Part shown: piece by piece, positions 35,070 to 43,878 of the stretch
How the letters are laid out: each line of letters opens with the position of its first letter
How positions within the stretch are numbered: the first letter of the stretch is position 1
NCBI RefSeq assembly: GCF_019049655.1
Contig: NZ_JAFMOX010000067.1
Location: 434,001 to 498,000 of the forward strand
Source of the DNA: Rahnella rivi
GTDB taxonomy: Bacteria; Pseudomonadota; Gammaproteobacteria; Enterobacterales; Enterobacteriaceae
Direction: 5' to 3'
Length of the DNA stretch: 64,000 nucleotides
Translations under genes and position numbers: made by a program
The notes under the pieces: generated by a model
What the model saw: only the letters and a program-made list of their open reading frames with translations
Database searches by the model: none
Told to the model about the DNA's origin: nothing

Positions 35070-35633
35070 ATGAATCTACAACATCACTTTCTTATTGCGA
35101 TGCCCGGGCTGGATGAACCCCAGTTCAAACGTTCTGTTGTCTATATCTGCGAACACAATGAAGATGGCGCAATGGGTCTGGTGATCAACAAGCTGGTCGA
35201 TGATTTCACCATTGAAAATGTCCTCGATAAGCTGGATATCAGCCCGGAACCCCGCGACCCGACTATCCGCCTCGATCGTCCGGTGTTTTCCGGCGGCCCG
35301 CTGGCCGACGATCGCGGTTTTATCCTGCATACGCCGCGCGAAGGTTTTGGCTCCAGCATTCGCATCTCTGACAGCACCATGATCACCACCTCCAAAGACG
35401 TGCTGGAAACACTGGGTACGCCGGACCAGCCAAAAGATGTGCTGGTGGCGCTCGGTTACGCCGCATGGGAACAGGGACAGCTGGAAAAAGAACTGCTGGA
35501 TAATGCCTGGCTGACCATTGAAGCCAGCAGCGATATTCTGTTTCGCACACCGATTGCCGACCGCTGGCGTGAAGCCGCAAAAATGATCGGCATTGATGTG
35601 AGCCAGCTCGCCACCCACGCAGGGCACGCATAA
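35070..35633 (+). CDS. yqgE: YqgE/AlgH family protein
   Basis: This 187-residue member of the UPF0301 family starts MNLQHHFLIAMPGLDEPQF and contains the conserved VYICEHNEDGAMGLVINK. The function is unresolved; the Pseudomonas homologue was named for alginate regulation. The start follows E. coli (187 residues). Its stop overlaps the ruvX ATG by one base (TAATG), so translation is coupled. Confidence 0.95.
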   Translation: MNLQHHFLIAMPGLDEPQFKRSVVYICEHNEDGAMGLVINKLVDDFTIENVLDKLDISPEPRDPTIRLDRPVFSGGPLADDRGFILHTPREGFGSSIRISDSTMITTSKDVLETLGTPDQPKDVLVALGYAAWEQGQLEKELLDNAWLTIEASSDILFRTPIADRWREAAKMIGIDVSQLATHAGHA

Positions 35634-36061
35634 TGGCTAACCGCACGGTTTTTGCCTTCGACTTTGGTACCAAAAGCATCGGCCTGGCCATTGGTCAGGA
35701 AGTCACGGGCACCGCACGTCCGCTGACCTCGTTTAAAGCGCAGGACGGCACACCCGACTGGCAGAAGATTGAAAAACTGCTGAAAGAGTGGCTGCCGGAT
35801 GTCGTGGTGGTTGGCCTGCCGCTGAACATGGACGGCACCGAACAGCCGCTGACCGCCCGCGCGCGCAAATTTGCTAACCGTCTGCATGGCCGGTTTGGCG
35901 TCCAGGTAGAGCTGCACGACGAACGCCTGAGCACCGTGGAAGCACGCGCCGATTTGTTCGACCGTGGCGGTTTTCGCGCACTCGACAAAGGCAGCGTCGA
36001 TGCCGCTTCTGCGGTGATCATTCTGGAAAGCTGGTTTGAAAAGCAATGGAGTCAGTCCTGA
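35633..36061 (+). CDS. ruvX: Putative pre-16S rRNA nuclease / Holliday junction resolvase-like YqgF
   Basis: This 142-residue RNase H-fold protein begins FAFDFGTKSIGLAIG, where the first aspartate is a catalytic metal ligand. It has VVVGLPLNMDG, DERLSTVEA and a C-terminal DAASAVIILES with the last acidic ligand. YqgF is essential in E. coli and matures the 16S rRNA 5' end. The start overlaps the yqgE stop, and the last 10 bases overlap the convergent yggR. Confidence 0.96.
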   Translation: MANRTVFAFDFGTKSIGLAIGQEVTGTARPLTSFKAQDGTPDWQKIEKLLKEWLPDVVVVGLPLNMDGTEQPLTARARKFANRLHGRFGVQVELHDERLSTVEARADLFDRGGFRALDKGSVDAASAVIILESWFEKQWSQS

Positions 36062-37074
36062 TCTTGCGCCAGTAATCCGGCACTCTGCCGCTGCTGGCGG
36101 CTTTGTGCAAAAGTCTGCATTCCGGCCTGTGCGCCGGTTTGCAGGATGTCGGCCAGCTGATGCGTTTTCCCCTCCCGGATCAAATTGCACACCGCTGGCG
36201 TCGATGTCAGCACCTCAAATAACGCCACCCTGCCCGCTTTTTTATCTTCGCCGGCCTTTGTCAGCACCAGTTTCTGCGCAACCACCGCCCGCAAACTGCC
36301 CGCCAGCTGCGCCCGCACAAACGCTTTTTCTTCAGCCGGGAACACGTCAACCATCCGGTCGATAGCCTGCGTCGCATTGCGCGTATGTAAGGTCGCCAGT
36401 ACCAGATGCCCGGTTTCCGCCGCCGTCAGCGCCAGCCGGATACTGTCGCTGTCCCGCAGTTCGCCGAGTAACAGCACATCCGGATCTTCACGCAGCGCAC
36501 CCCGCACGGCTTCGCCGAAGGAACGCGTATGCAGCCCGAGTTCGCGCTGCTGGATCAGACATTGCCTGCTGGTGTGAATGAGCTCGATAGGATCTTCCAG
36601 CGTAATGATATGGCGCTTTACATGGCTGTTCAGATGATCAATCAACGCCGCCAGCGTGGTGGATTTACCGCTTCCCGTGGCACCGGTGACCAGAATCAGG
36701 CCATCCTCCTGCAAGATGATTTGCTGCAAGATTTCAGGCGCCAGCAGCATGTGCAGATCGGGGCAACGGGCGGGGATTGGCCGCAGCGCGGCAGACAGCC
36801 CGTGCCATTGGCGGAAAACGTTGAGCCGCATCCGTACGCCACCGCCCAGCGTCAGGGCTTTATCGACCTGTCCGGCCTGTTGCAGCGTCTCCTGTTGCGC
36901 GTCGTCCAGCCACTGGCCACTGAGCGCCTGCATCTGCGAAGCCTTAAGCACCGGCATGTCGTCGCAGCAACATAATTCGCCATCAATGCGCAACATCGGC
37001 GGATAGCCGGTACAAAGGTGCAGATCGGAGGCATTTTGCTTTACACTACGCACCACTAATCCATCAATATCCAT
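36052..37074 (-). CDS. yggR: PilT-family type IV pilus ATPase YggR
   Basis: This 340-residue secretion-type ATPase has Walker A GATGSGKST (131-139), the Asp box LEDPIE, Walker B-like VLLLGELRD and the His box TAAETGHLVLATLHT. It resembles PilT, which powers pilus retraction, but no pilin or assembly genes are nearby. Its role in enterobacteria is unclear. It has AGGAGG eight bases before the ATG and is divergent from yggS with only 22 bases between them. Confidence 0.92.
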   Translation of the reverse strand: MDIDGLVVRSVKQNASDLHLCTGYPPMLRIDGELCCCDDMPVLKASQMQALSGQWLDDAQQETLQQAGQVDKALTLGGGVRMRLNVFRQWHGLSAALRPIPARCPDLHMLLAPEILQQIILQEDGLILVTGATGSGKSTTLAALIDHLNSHVKRHIITLEDPIELIHTSRQCLIQQRELGLHTRSFGEAVRGALREDPDVLLLGELRDSDSIRLALTAAETGHLVLATLHTRNATQAIDRMVDVFPAEEKAFVRAQLAGSLRAVVAQKLVLTKAGEDKKAGRVALFEVLTSTPAVCNLIREGKTHQLADILQTGAQAGMQTFAQSRQQRQSAGLLAQDQD

Positions 37075-37096
37075 GTTGAAATCCTCCTGAGTCCCT

Positions 37097-37825
37097 ATGA
37101 GCCTTAGTCAGCAAAACGCTATTGCGCAGAATTTACAGAATGTCCGCGAGAAAATCGCAGCCGCTGCACAGCTTTGCGGCAGGCCTTCAGAAGAAATTAC
37201 CTTGCTTGCAGTGAGCAAAACCAAACCTGCGAGCGCTGTCGAAGAAGCGATCGCTGCCGGTCAGTATGTGTTTGGTGAAAACTACGTGCAGGAAGGGGTG
37301 GATAAAATTGCCCACTTCGCCGGGCATCAGCCTGCGCTGACCTGGCACTTTATTGGCCCTCTGCAGTCGAACAAAAGCCGTTTAGTGGCGGAAAACTTCG
37401 ACTGGTGCCACACCATTGATCGGCTGAAAATCGCCCAGCGCCTCAACGATCAGCGCCCGGCGGGCTTGCCGCCGTTACAGGTATTGATTCAGGTGAACAT
37501 CAGCGATGAGGCCAGCAAATCCGGCATTCGCGTGGGTGAAATCACCGAACTGGCGACGCAAATCATGTCGATGCCCAACCTGACGCTGCGCGGTCTGATG
37601 GCGATCCCTGCCGCAGAAACCGATTATGCACGGCAAACCGAAGTCTTCGGTCAGATGCGCGACGCGCTGAACACCTTACAGGCTGTCTGCCCGCAGGCCG
37701 ATACGCTGTCCATGGGCATGACCGATGATATGCCCGCCGCGATTGCCGCAGGCAGCACCCTGGTTCGTATCGGTACCGCCATTTTTGGGGCCCGTGATTA
37801 CAGCGAAAAGCAATCACCGGCCTGA
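37097..37825 (+). CDS. yggS: Pyridoxal-phosphate homeostasis protein YggS
   Basis: This 242-residue single-domain TIM-barrel protein is of the alanine-racemase fold. The PLP lysine is in LLAVSKTKP (about residue 40), followed by FGENYVQE, WHFIGPLQSNK and SMGMTDDM. It binds PLP and keeps vitamin B6 and amino-acid pools balanced, without known enzyme activity. It is followed by proC 61 bases later, a conserved pairing. Confidence 0.96.
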   Translation: MSLSQQNAIAQNLQNVREKIAAAAQLCGRPSEEITLLAVSKTKPASAVEEAIAAGQYVFGENYVQEGVDKIAHFAGHQPALTWHFIGPLQSNKSRLVAENFDWCHTIDRLKIAQRLNDQRPAGLPPLQVLIQVNISDEASKSGIRVGEITELATQIMSMPNLTLRGLMAIPAAETDYARQTEVFGQMRDALNTLQAVCPQADTLSMGMTDDMPAAIAAGSTLVRIGTAIFGARDYSEKQSPA

Positions 37826-37886
37826 GGCGGTTTACTGCTTTACTCTTGAATGGCTCAATGAAGTCCCCATAAAACGAGGAGCACTT

Positions 37887-38708
37887 ATGCAACACCGTAA
37901 ACTCTGTTTCATCGGCGCAGGTAACATGGCTGGTGCGATCATTTCGGGTCTGGTCGAAAGTGGTTATCCGGCGACGCTTATCAGCGTCTGTGCCCCGTCG
38001 ACCACACATCGCGATGCGCTGGCTGAAAAGTACGGCGTGAAGAGCAGCAGCGATAACAGTGGCTGCGCCAAAGAAGCGGATGTCATTGTGCTCTCAGTCA
38101 AACCACAAATGATGGCTGACGTGTGTAAAGCACTGCAAAAAGACGTGGATTTTAGCGGCAAACTGGTACTGTCGATTGCCGCAGGCGTCAGCGTCGCTCG
38201 TTTTTGTGAGTTGCTGGGAGAGGATCTGAACATTGTGCGCATCATGCCGAACACGCCATCCCTTGTCGGGAAAGGCATGAGCGGGCTTTACGCACCGGAA
38301 CAGGTTTCACAGGCAGACCGCGATTACAGCGGTGAACTGATGACCGCGGTCGGCAAAATCTGCTGGGTCGATACCGAAGAAGGTATCAACCACATTATTG
38401 CCGCCGCAGGCAGCGCCCCGGCCTATTTCTTCCTGTTTATGGAAGCAATGCAGGCTGAAGCGCAGCGTTTAGGTTTCAGCGCAGATGCCGCACGGATGCT
38501 GGTTGAACAGGCCGCCAGCGGCGCGACCGCGTTAGTGGCTGCCAGCCCGGACACGCCATTGTCACAACTGCGTGAGAATGTGACCTCCAAAGGCGGCACC
38601 ACCTTTGAAGCACTGAAAGTTTTCAACGATCGCAAATTACCGGAGATTGTCTCCGTGGCCATGCAGGCCGCCATTACCCGCGCGCAGGAAATGGAAAAAC
38701 TGTTTTAA
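37887..38708 (+). CDS. proC: Pyrroline-5-carboxylate reductase
   Basis: This 273-residue enzyme reduces P5C to proline with NADPH. The N-terminal Rossmann turn is FIGAGNMAGAI. Mid-protein SVKPQ and IMPNTP are followed by the C-terminal signature of the dimerisation domain (PAYFFLFMEAM and TSKGGTTFEAL). A GAGGAG ribosome site marks MQHRKLCF as the start. The 54 codons of open frame upstream overlap yggS and are rejected. Confidence 0.97.
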   Translation: MQHRKLCFIGAGNMAGAIISGLVESGYPATLISVCAPSTTHRDALAEKYGVKSSSDNSGCAKEADVIVLSVKPQMMADVCKALQKDVDFSGKLVLSIAAGVSVARFCELLGEDLNIVRIMPNTPSLVGKGMSGLYAPEQVSQADRDYSGELMTAVGKICWVDTEEGINHIIAAAGSAPAYFFLFMEAMQAEAQRLGFSADAARMLVEQAASGATALVAASPDTPLSQLRENVTSKGGTTFEALKVFNDRKLPEIVSVAMQAAITRAQEMEKLF

Positions 38709-38729
38709 TTTACATATCAAAGGTAACGC

Positions 38730-39314
38730 ATGTTAACGCTGACTTTCCTGGTCAACACATTGATTGACCTCTACGTCATGGTTTTACTGCTGCGCATCTG
38801 GATGCAGTGGGCTCGTACTGATTTTTATAATCCGTTTTCTCAGTTTGTGGTGAAGATTACACAACCGGTCATCCGGCCATTGCGTCGGATTCTTCCACCG
38901 CTTGGGCCAATTGACAGCGCGAGCTTGTTGCTGGCTTTCATCATTACCACGCTGAAATTACCGTTATTTTTCCTGATCAAGTACGGGGTTTTCCCGTTAG
39001 AACCCATCATGTTACTTGTGGGTCTGATTAGCCTGGTGAAGGCTGCCGGGTTATTGGTCTTCTGGTTGATTATTATCCGCTCACTGATGAGTTGGGTAAG
39101 CCAGGGGCGCGGACCAATGGATTTTCTGCTGATGCAGCTTACTGAACCCCTGATGGCACCCATCCGCCGCGTTTTGCCGGCCATGGGCGGGATTGATTTT
39201 TCAGCGATGATTGTGATTTTGATTCTCTACATGCTGAACTATCTCGGTATGGATCTGCTCGGCGGGCTTTGGACGCAGGATTTCTTCACCTCGAATGCCC
39301 TGCTCGCTCAATGA
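38730..39314 (+). CDS. yggT: YggT family membrane protein
   Basis: This 194-residue inner-membrane protein consists of two YggT repeats. Each has hydrophobic helices ending in a PxxxPxRRxLPxxGxID motif (VIRPLRRILPPLGPID at about 48-63 and LMAPIRRVLPAMGGID later). E. coli YggT has been linked to osmotic-shock tolerance and potassium uptake. The stop overlaps the yggU start (ATGA). Confidence 0.94.
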   Translation: MLTLTFLVNTLIDLYVMVLLLRIWMQWARTDFYNPFSQFVVKITQPVIRPLRRILPPLGPIDSASLLLAFIITTLKLPLFFLIKYGVFPLEPIMLLVGLISLVKAAGLLVFWLIIIRSLMSWVSQGRGPMDFLLMQLTEPLMAPIRRVLPAMGGIDFSAMIVILILYMLNYLGMDLLGGLWTQDFFTSNALLAQ

Positions 39315-39616
39315 CATCAGGCCTCTCCCCGGTTTACTGGCAGTCAGACGACCTGGTTTTGCGGCTGGTTATCCAGCCCAAAGCCAGCCGTGACAGCCTG
39401 GTCGGTTTGCATGGCGACGAACTTAAAGTCGCCATCACCGCACCGCCGGTTGACGGACAGGCGAATACGCACTTGGTGAAATTTCTCGCCAAACAGTTTA
39501 AAGTCGCCAAAAGTCAGGTCAGTATTGAAAAGGGCGAGCTGGGCCGCCATAAACAAGTCCGCATTATCCATCCGCAAAATATCCCGACTGAGGTCGCGGT
39601 ACTGCTCGCAGAATAA
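39311..39616 (+). CDS. yggU: DUF167 family protein YggU
   Basis: This 101-residue small alpha/beta protein of UPF0235 has the conserved VIQPKASRDSLVGLHGDELKVAITAPPVDGQAN. Function is unknown. The start MTSGLSPVYW overlaps the yggT stop by four bases, which indicates translational coupling. The longer frame inside yggT is rejected. rdgB follows 21 bases later. Confidence 0.93.
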   Translation: MTSGLSPVYWQSDDLVLRLVIQPKASRDSLVGLHGDELKVAITAPPVDGQANTHLVKFLAKQFKVAKSQVSIEKGELGRHKQVRIIHPQNIPTEVAVLLAE

Positions 39617-39637
39617 CGTTTACGTCAGGACTCTCCC

Positions 39638-40246
39638 ATGCAGAAAGTCGTATTAGCTACCGGCAACGCCGGTAAAGTGCGTGAGCTCGCACATCTTCTG
39701 GCCGATTTCGGGCTGGACGTGGTCGCGCAAACTGAACTCGGTGTTGAATCGGCAGAAGAAACCGGTCTGACGTTCATTGAGAACGCCATCCTGAAAGCCC
39801 GTCACGCCGCAGCCGAAACCGGTTTACCGGCGATTGCCGATGACTCCGGTCTGGCCGTGGATTTTCTGGGAGGCGCGCCGGGGATTTACTCCGCCCGCTA
39901 CGCAGGAATCGATGCCAGCGATCAGCAAAACCTCGATAAGCTGTTAGTGGCGCTCAAAGACGTGCCGCAGGGCCAGCGCAATGCGCAGTTCCACTGCGTA
40001 CTGGTTTACATGCGCCACGCAGAAGACCCTACGCCGCTGGTGTGCCACGGCAGTTGGGCTGGTGAGATTACTTTTGCCGAAGCAGGCGCGGGCGGTTTTG
40101 GTTATGATCCGATTTTCTACGTTCCTGAGCTGGGCAAAACCGCAGCGGAACTGACGCGCGAAGAAAAGAGCGCGGTATCTCACCGTGGTCAGGCGCTGAA
40201 ACTGCTGCTTGCCGCGATGAAAGAGGCTGTCCAAAAGAATGCGTAA
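39638..40246 (+). CDS. rdgB: dITP/XTP pyrophosphatase RdgB
   Basis: This 202-residue HAM1-family enzyme hydrolyses dITP, dHAPTP and XTP to monophosphates, keeping deaminated purines out of DNA. Motifs are VLATGNAGKVREL, the catalytic region IADDSGLAVD, GGFGYDPIF and SHRGQAL. The last 8 bases overlap hemW. It complements MutY, also in this window, in avoiding mutagenesis. Confidence 0.97.
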   Translation: MQKVVLATGNAGKVRELAHLLADFGLDVVAQTELGVESAEETGLTFIENAILKARHAAAETGLPAIADDSGLAVDFLGGAPGIYSARYAGIDASDQQNLDKLLVALKDVPQGQRNAQFHCVLVYMRHAEDPTPLVCHGSWAGEITFAEAGAGGFGYDPIFYVPELGKTAAELTREEKSAVSHRGQALKLLLAAMKEAVQKNA

Positions 40247-41375
40247 GTTACCGCCGCTGAGTCTCTACATTCATATCCCGTGGTGCGTGCAAAAGTGCCC
40301 TTACTGCGATTTCAACTCGCACGCGTTAAAGGGCGAAGTGCCGCACGACGATTATGTCGCACATCTGCTGGCCGATCTGGATGCCGATCTGCCTCTGGTG
40401 GGCGATCGCAGCGTAGGGACAATTTTTATCGGCGGCGGAACACCAAGCCTGCTGAGCAGCGAAGCGATGCAAAACCTGCTCGACGGCGTACGGGCGCGTT
40501 TACCCCTCGATGCCGATGCCGAAATCACTATGGAAGCCAACCCTGGTACCGTTGAAGCAGACCGTTTCAGCGCGTATCAGCGCGCCGGGGTGAACCGTAT
40601 CTCGATTGGTGTGCAAAGTTTCGATGCCCTCAAGCTGGAGCGTCTGGGGCGCATTCATGGCCCGGAAGAAGCGCGGCGCGCGGCGCATCTCGCCACCGGC
40701 CTGAACCTGCGCAGTTTCAATTTGGATCTGATGCACGGCTTGCCGGATCAGACCCTGGAAGAGGCGCTGGATGATTTACGCCAGGCCATCGCGCTCAACC
40801 CACCGCATTTGTCGTGGTATCAGCTGACAATCGAGCCCAACACCCTGTACGCCTCACGTCCGCCAAAACTGCCGGATGACGACGCGCTGTGGGACATTTT
40901 CGAGCAAGGCGACAAGCTGCTCACCGCAGCCGGTTATCAGCAGTATGAAACCTCGGCGTATGCCAAACCGGGCTATCAGTGCCAGCACAACCTCAACTAC
41001 TGGCGTTTCGGGGATTACCTCGGCATCGGTTGTGGCGCGCACGGCAAACTGACGCAGCCTGACGGGCAAATCCTGCGAACCGTGAAAACGAAACACCCGC
41101 GCGGTTACATGCAGGGGCGTTACATGGACAAACAGCATCAGGTTGAAACCGACGATTTGCCGTTTGAATTTTTCATGAACCGTTTTCGCCTGCTGGAAGC
41201 GGCTCCGCGTGAAGAGTTTGGGTTTTATACCGGACTTGATGAATCGGTGATCCGCGCGCAGCTGGATGAAGCGATCGCCAAAGAATATCTGGTGGAAACC
41301 GACACGCACTGGCAGATCACCCGCAAAGGCAAACTGTTCCTGAATTCGCTGCTTGAGCTGTTTTTGGCCGGGTAA
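40239..41375 (+). CDS. hemW: Radical SAM heme chaperone HemW
   Basis: This 378-residue protein binds a [4Fe-4S] cluster through C16-X3-C20-X2-C23 (CVQKCPYC) and contains the SAM-binding GGGTPS. HemW delivers heme to respiratory enzymes. It is often misannotated as coproporphyrinogen dehydrogenase HemN, but it is shorter and has the HemW-type C-terminal domain. The start overlaps rdgB by 8 bases. Confidence 0.95.
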   Translation: MRKLPPLSLYIHIPWCVQKCPYCDFNSHALKGEVPHDDYVAHLLADLDADLPLVGDRSVGTIFIGGGTPSLLSSEAMQNLLDGVRARLPLDADAEITMEANPGTVEADRFSAYQRAGVNRISIGVQSFDALKLERLGRIHGPEEARRAAHLATGLNLRSFNLDLMHGLPDQTLEEALDDLRQAIALNPPHLSWYQLTIEPNTLYASRPPKLPDDDALWDIFEQGDKLLTAAGYQQYETSAYAKPGYQCQHNLNYWRFGDYLGIGCGAHGKLTQPDGQILRTVKTKHPRGYMQGRYMDKQHQVETDDLPFEFFMNRFRLLEAAPREEFGFYTGLDESVIRAQLDEAIAKEYLVETDTHWQITRKGKLFLNSLLELFLAG

Positions 41376-41868
41376 TTGATTCCGAATATTTATGATTAAC
41401 ATTAAAAAAGGTGAAGTCACTGATCTGACTTCACCTTTTTTTATGTTCAGGTACAAACAAAAATAAGCCTCTGTCCGCTGATAAGGGGCACATTTCATTA
41501 ATACTTCCATACACTACGAATCATTTTGTCACCACCCTCTGTTTATATTGAAATTTTCCTTTCTCTGATATTTCCACTCTTTTATTTAAAAGAACTTCCG
41601 CCTGAAGGGCAATCAGTGAAACAGGGTAAAAATAAACAATTCAATATTTTAATATTAACCTCATGAAATTCATCCTTGCTAAAAATTACCGCCAACTTAC
41701 TAATATAAATAACAAATGTGCTTGGTACTAATTTCAAATGTTATTATTATAATCAGAATTAGTAGTCGGCTAATCTTCTTAGGGGTTTTAGATCCTTAAC
41801 AAATAAAACAGCTTCAATTAATTTAAGTGCCGCAATAAATGCAATTATCAATTTTGTTAAGGAATCAA
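41376..41868. other. AT-rich intergenic region upstream of the alkyl sulfatase
   Basis: This 493-base gap is markedly A/T-rich compared with the backbone. It holds the hemW terminator and the control region of the sulfatase gene. A direct repeat CAAATGT occurs at 41713-41719 and 41735-41741, 22 bases apart. The outward arms AATAACA (41708-41714) and TGTTATT (41739-41745) make a dyad. No ORF was recognised. Confidence 0.6.
41404..41442 (+). terminator. Rho-independent terminator of hemW
   Basis: AAAAAGGTGAAGTCA-CTGATC-TGACTTCACC is followed by TTTTTTT. Its A tract could also serve the opposite strand. Confidence 0.92.
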
Positions 41869-43824
41869 ATGAAAATATCAAAAATTGCGCTGGCACTGGC
41901 GCTGACAATCAGCAGTTACTCTGTCTTTTCTGTTGAATTACCAAAGGATGCCAGCTCATATACCAAAGCCTTAAATCAGGCAGTCTATAAGGGGTTGCCT
42001 TTTTCTGACCAGACGGATTTTCAGAACGCCAGTAAAGGTTTTATAGCAACACTGACGCCAACAGTGATTAAAGATTCTGCGGGAGGAATATCGTGGAATA
42101 TGGAAAGCTATGGTTTTATTAAAGGTGATGCACCTGACACGGTTAACCCCAGCCTGTGGCGTATCGCTAAATTAAACTTACTCAACGGTTTATTTAAAGT
42201 TACCGACTCCGTATATCAGATCAGAGGGTTTGATCTTTCGGATATGACCATTATTGAGGCTGAAAAAGGCATTATTATCATTGATCCTCTGGTCACCACC
42301 GAGGTTGCCCGTGCCGGATTAAAACTCTACTACGCGCACCGTCCTTTTAAACCCGTCATCGCGGTCATTTATACGCACAGCCACGCGGATCATTATGGCG
42401 GCGTACGTGGTGTGGTGGATGAAAAAGATCTCGCGGCGGGTAAAGTCAGTATTATTGCCCCGGAAGGATTCATGAAAGAAGCCGTCAGTGAGAATGTCCT
42501 GGCGGGAAATGCCATGAGCAGAAGAACGCTGTATCAATATGGGGCGATGTTACCGCGCAGTGCTCACGGTCAGGTTGATGCCGGTTTAGGAAAAACCACG
42601 TCAATTGGAACATTTACGCTGATCCCTCCCACCGACACCGTCAGTAAAACCGGGGAAACGCGGGACATTGGCGGGATTAAGATGCAATTCCAGATGGCCG
42701 AAGATACCGAGGCGCCCACGGAAATGCTCATCTGGTTCCCGCAATTCAAGATGCTGGATACCGCCGAAGATGCCACCCATACCTTGCATAATCTCTACAC
42801 GTTACGCGGGGCGCAGGTACGGGATGCAAGTGCCTGGTGGAAGGTTCTGAATTTTGCCATTAATGAACACAGGACTGACGTTGAGATCGTCATTGCTCAA
42901 CACCAGTGGCCGACCTGGGGAAATCAGAACATCATAAAATACCTGTCTGATCAGCGGGATCTGTTTAAATTCATTCATGACCGGACGCTCAATCTGGTGA
43001 ATAAAGGTCTGACGATGAATGAAATTGCTGAGACGCTGACCCTGCCACCCGGCTTGTCACAGGAATGGTATAACCGGGGTTACTATGGCTCCGTCAGCCA
43101 CAATTCTAAAGCTGTGTACCAGCGATATATGGGGTGGTATGACAGTAATCCGGCTGACCTTGATCCTTTACCTCCCGTTGAAGTGGCGAAAAAATATGTC
43201 GAATTCATGGGCGGAGAAGATCAGGTACTGACCAACGCCAAAAAGTCGATCGCCGCCGGAGAATATCGTTGGGCTGCTGAAGTTTTAAAACACGTGGTCT
43301 TTGCCGATCCGAAAAATCAAACCGCACGTGACCTGCAGGCAGATGCTTTCGAGCAGTTGGGTTATCAGTCAGAAAATGCAACATGGAGAAATGAGTATCT
43401 GATGGGGGCCTATGAATTGCGTCATGGCATTCCCAATAATCCTCCGATCAGTACGGCCAGCGTAGATATGGTGGAGGCAATGGATCCTGAACTTATTTTA
43501 GATTATATGGGTGTTCGCCTGAACACGGATAAAGCACTCAATAAAAACATACATATAAACTGGAAACTGCCAAATGGTACTGAATATAGCATAGAACTGA
43601 GAAACTCAGTGATCATCTATAACATGAATAAATCGACGGCACCTGCGGACGCTGTATTAATGGCAGATAAAATGAGTTTTTCACGGTTATTCATGCAGGG
43701 TGAGCCACTGAAAAATGTGATGGCCAGTTCAGCAATGAAAATTTCCGGTGACCCGGAAAAAATCAAAGAACTTCAGGATATGCTGGATGTGTTCCCGGGA
43801 ATGTTCAATATTGTTACGCCATAA
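41869..43824 (+). CDS. Secreted alkyl sulfatase (SdsA1/YjcS-type metallo-beta-lactamase fold)
   Basis: This 651-residue protein has a signal peptide (about 1-22, SVFSVELP). The metallo-beta-lactamase zinc motif is H170-S-H172-A-D174-H175, with a further ligand histidine in VIAQHQWPTWG. The layout fits linear alkyl sulfatases: an MBL domain, a helical dimerisation domain (from about residue 390) and a C-terminal SCP2-like domain (about 530-651). Such enzymes release sulfate from SDS-like detergents. Start codon has AAGGA five bases upstream. It replaces the E. coli yggM-ansB segment and is followed by a barrel-protein gene. Substrate is inferred from family. Confidence 0.88.
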   Translation: MKISKIALALALTISSYSVFSVELPKDASSYTKALNQAVYKGLPFSDQTDFQNASKGFIATLTPTVIKDSAGGISWNMESYGFIKGDAPDTVNPSLWRIAKLNLLNGLFKVTDSVYQIRGFDLSDMTIIEAEKGIIIIDPLVTTEVARAGLKLYYAHRPFKPVIAVIYTHSHADHYGGVRGVVDEKDLAAGKVSIIAPEGFMKEAVSENVLAGNAMSRRTLYQYGAMLPRSAHGQVDAGLGKTTSIGTFTLIPPTDTVSKTGETRDIGGIKMQFQMAEDTEAPTEMLIWFPQFKMLDTAEDATHTLHNLYTLRGAQVRDASAWWKVLNFAINEHRTDVEIVIAQHQWPTWGNQNIIKYLSDQRDLFKFIHDRTLNLVNKGLTMNEIAETLTLPPGLSQEWYNRGYYGSVSHNSKAVYQRYMGWYDSNPADLDPLPPVEVAKKYVEFMGGEDQVLTNAKKSIAAGEYRWAAEVLKHVVFADPKNQTARDLQADAFEQLGYQSENATWRNEYLMGAYELRHGIPNNPPISTASVDMVEAMDPELILDYMGVRLNTDKALNKNIHINWKLPNGTEYSIELRNSVIIYNMNKSTAPADAVLMADKMSFSRLFMQGEPLKNVMASSAMKISGDPEKIKELQDMLDVFPGMFNIVTP

Positions 43825-43878
43825 CTCTCTGTGAAATAGATTTTTCTGGTTAATTTCATCGCACAGAGGGGAATAAAA

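Noticed and set aside
40239..41375. Annotation of hemW as coproporphyrinogen III dehydrogenase HemN
   Set aside because: The protein is about 80 residues shorter than HemN, and the rdgB-hemW overlap is the hallmark of HemW.
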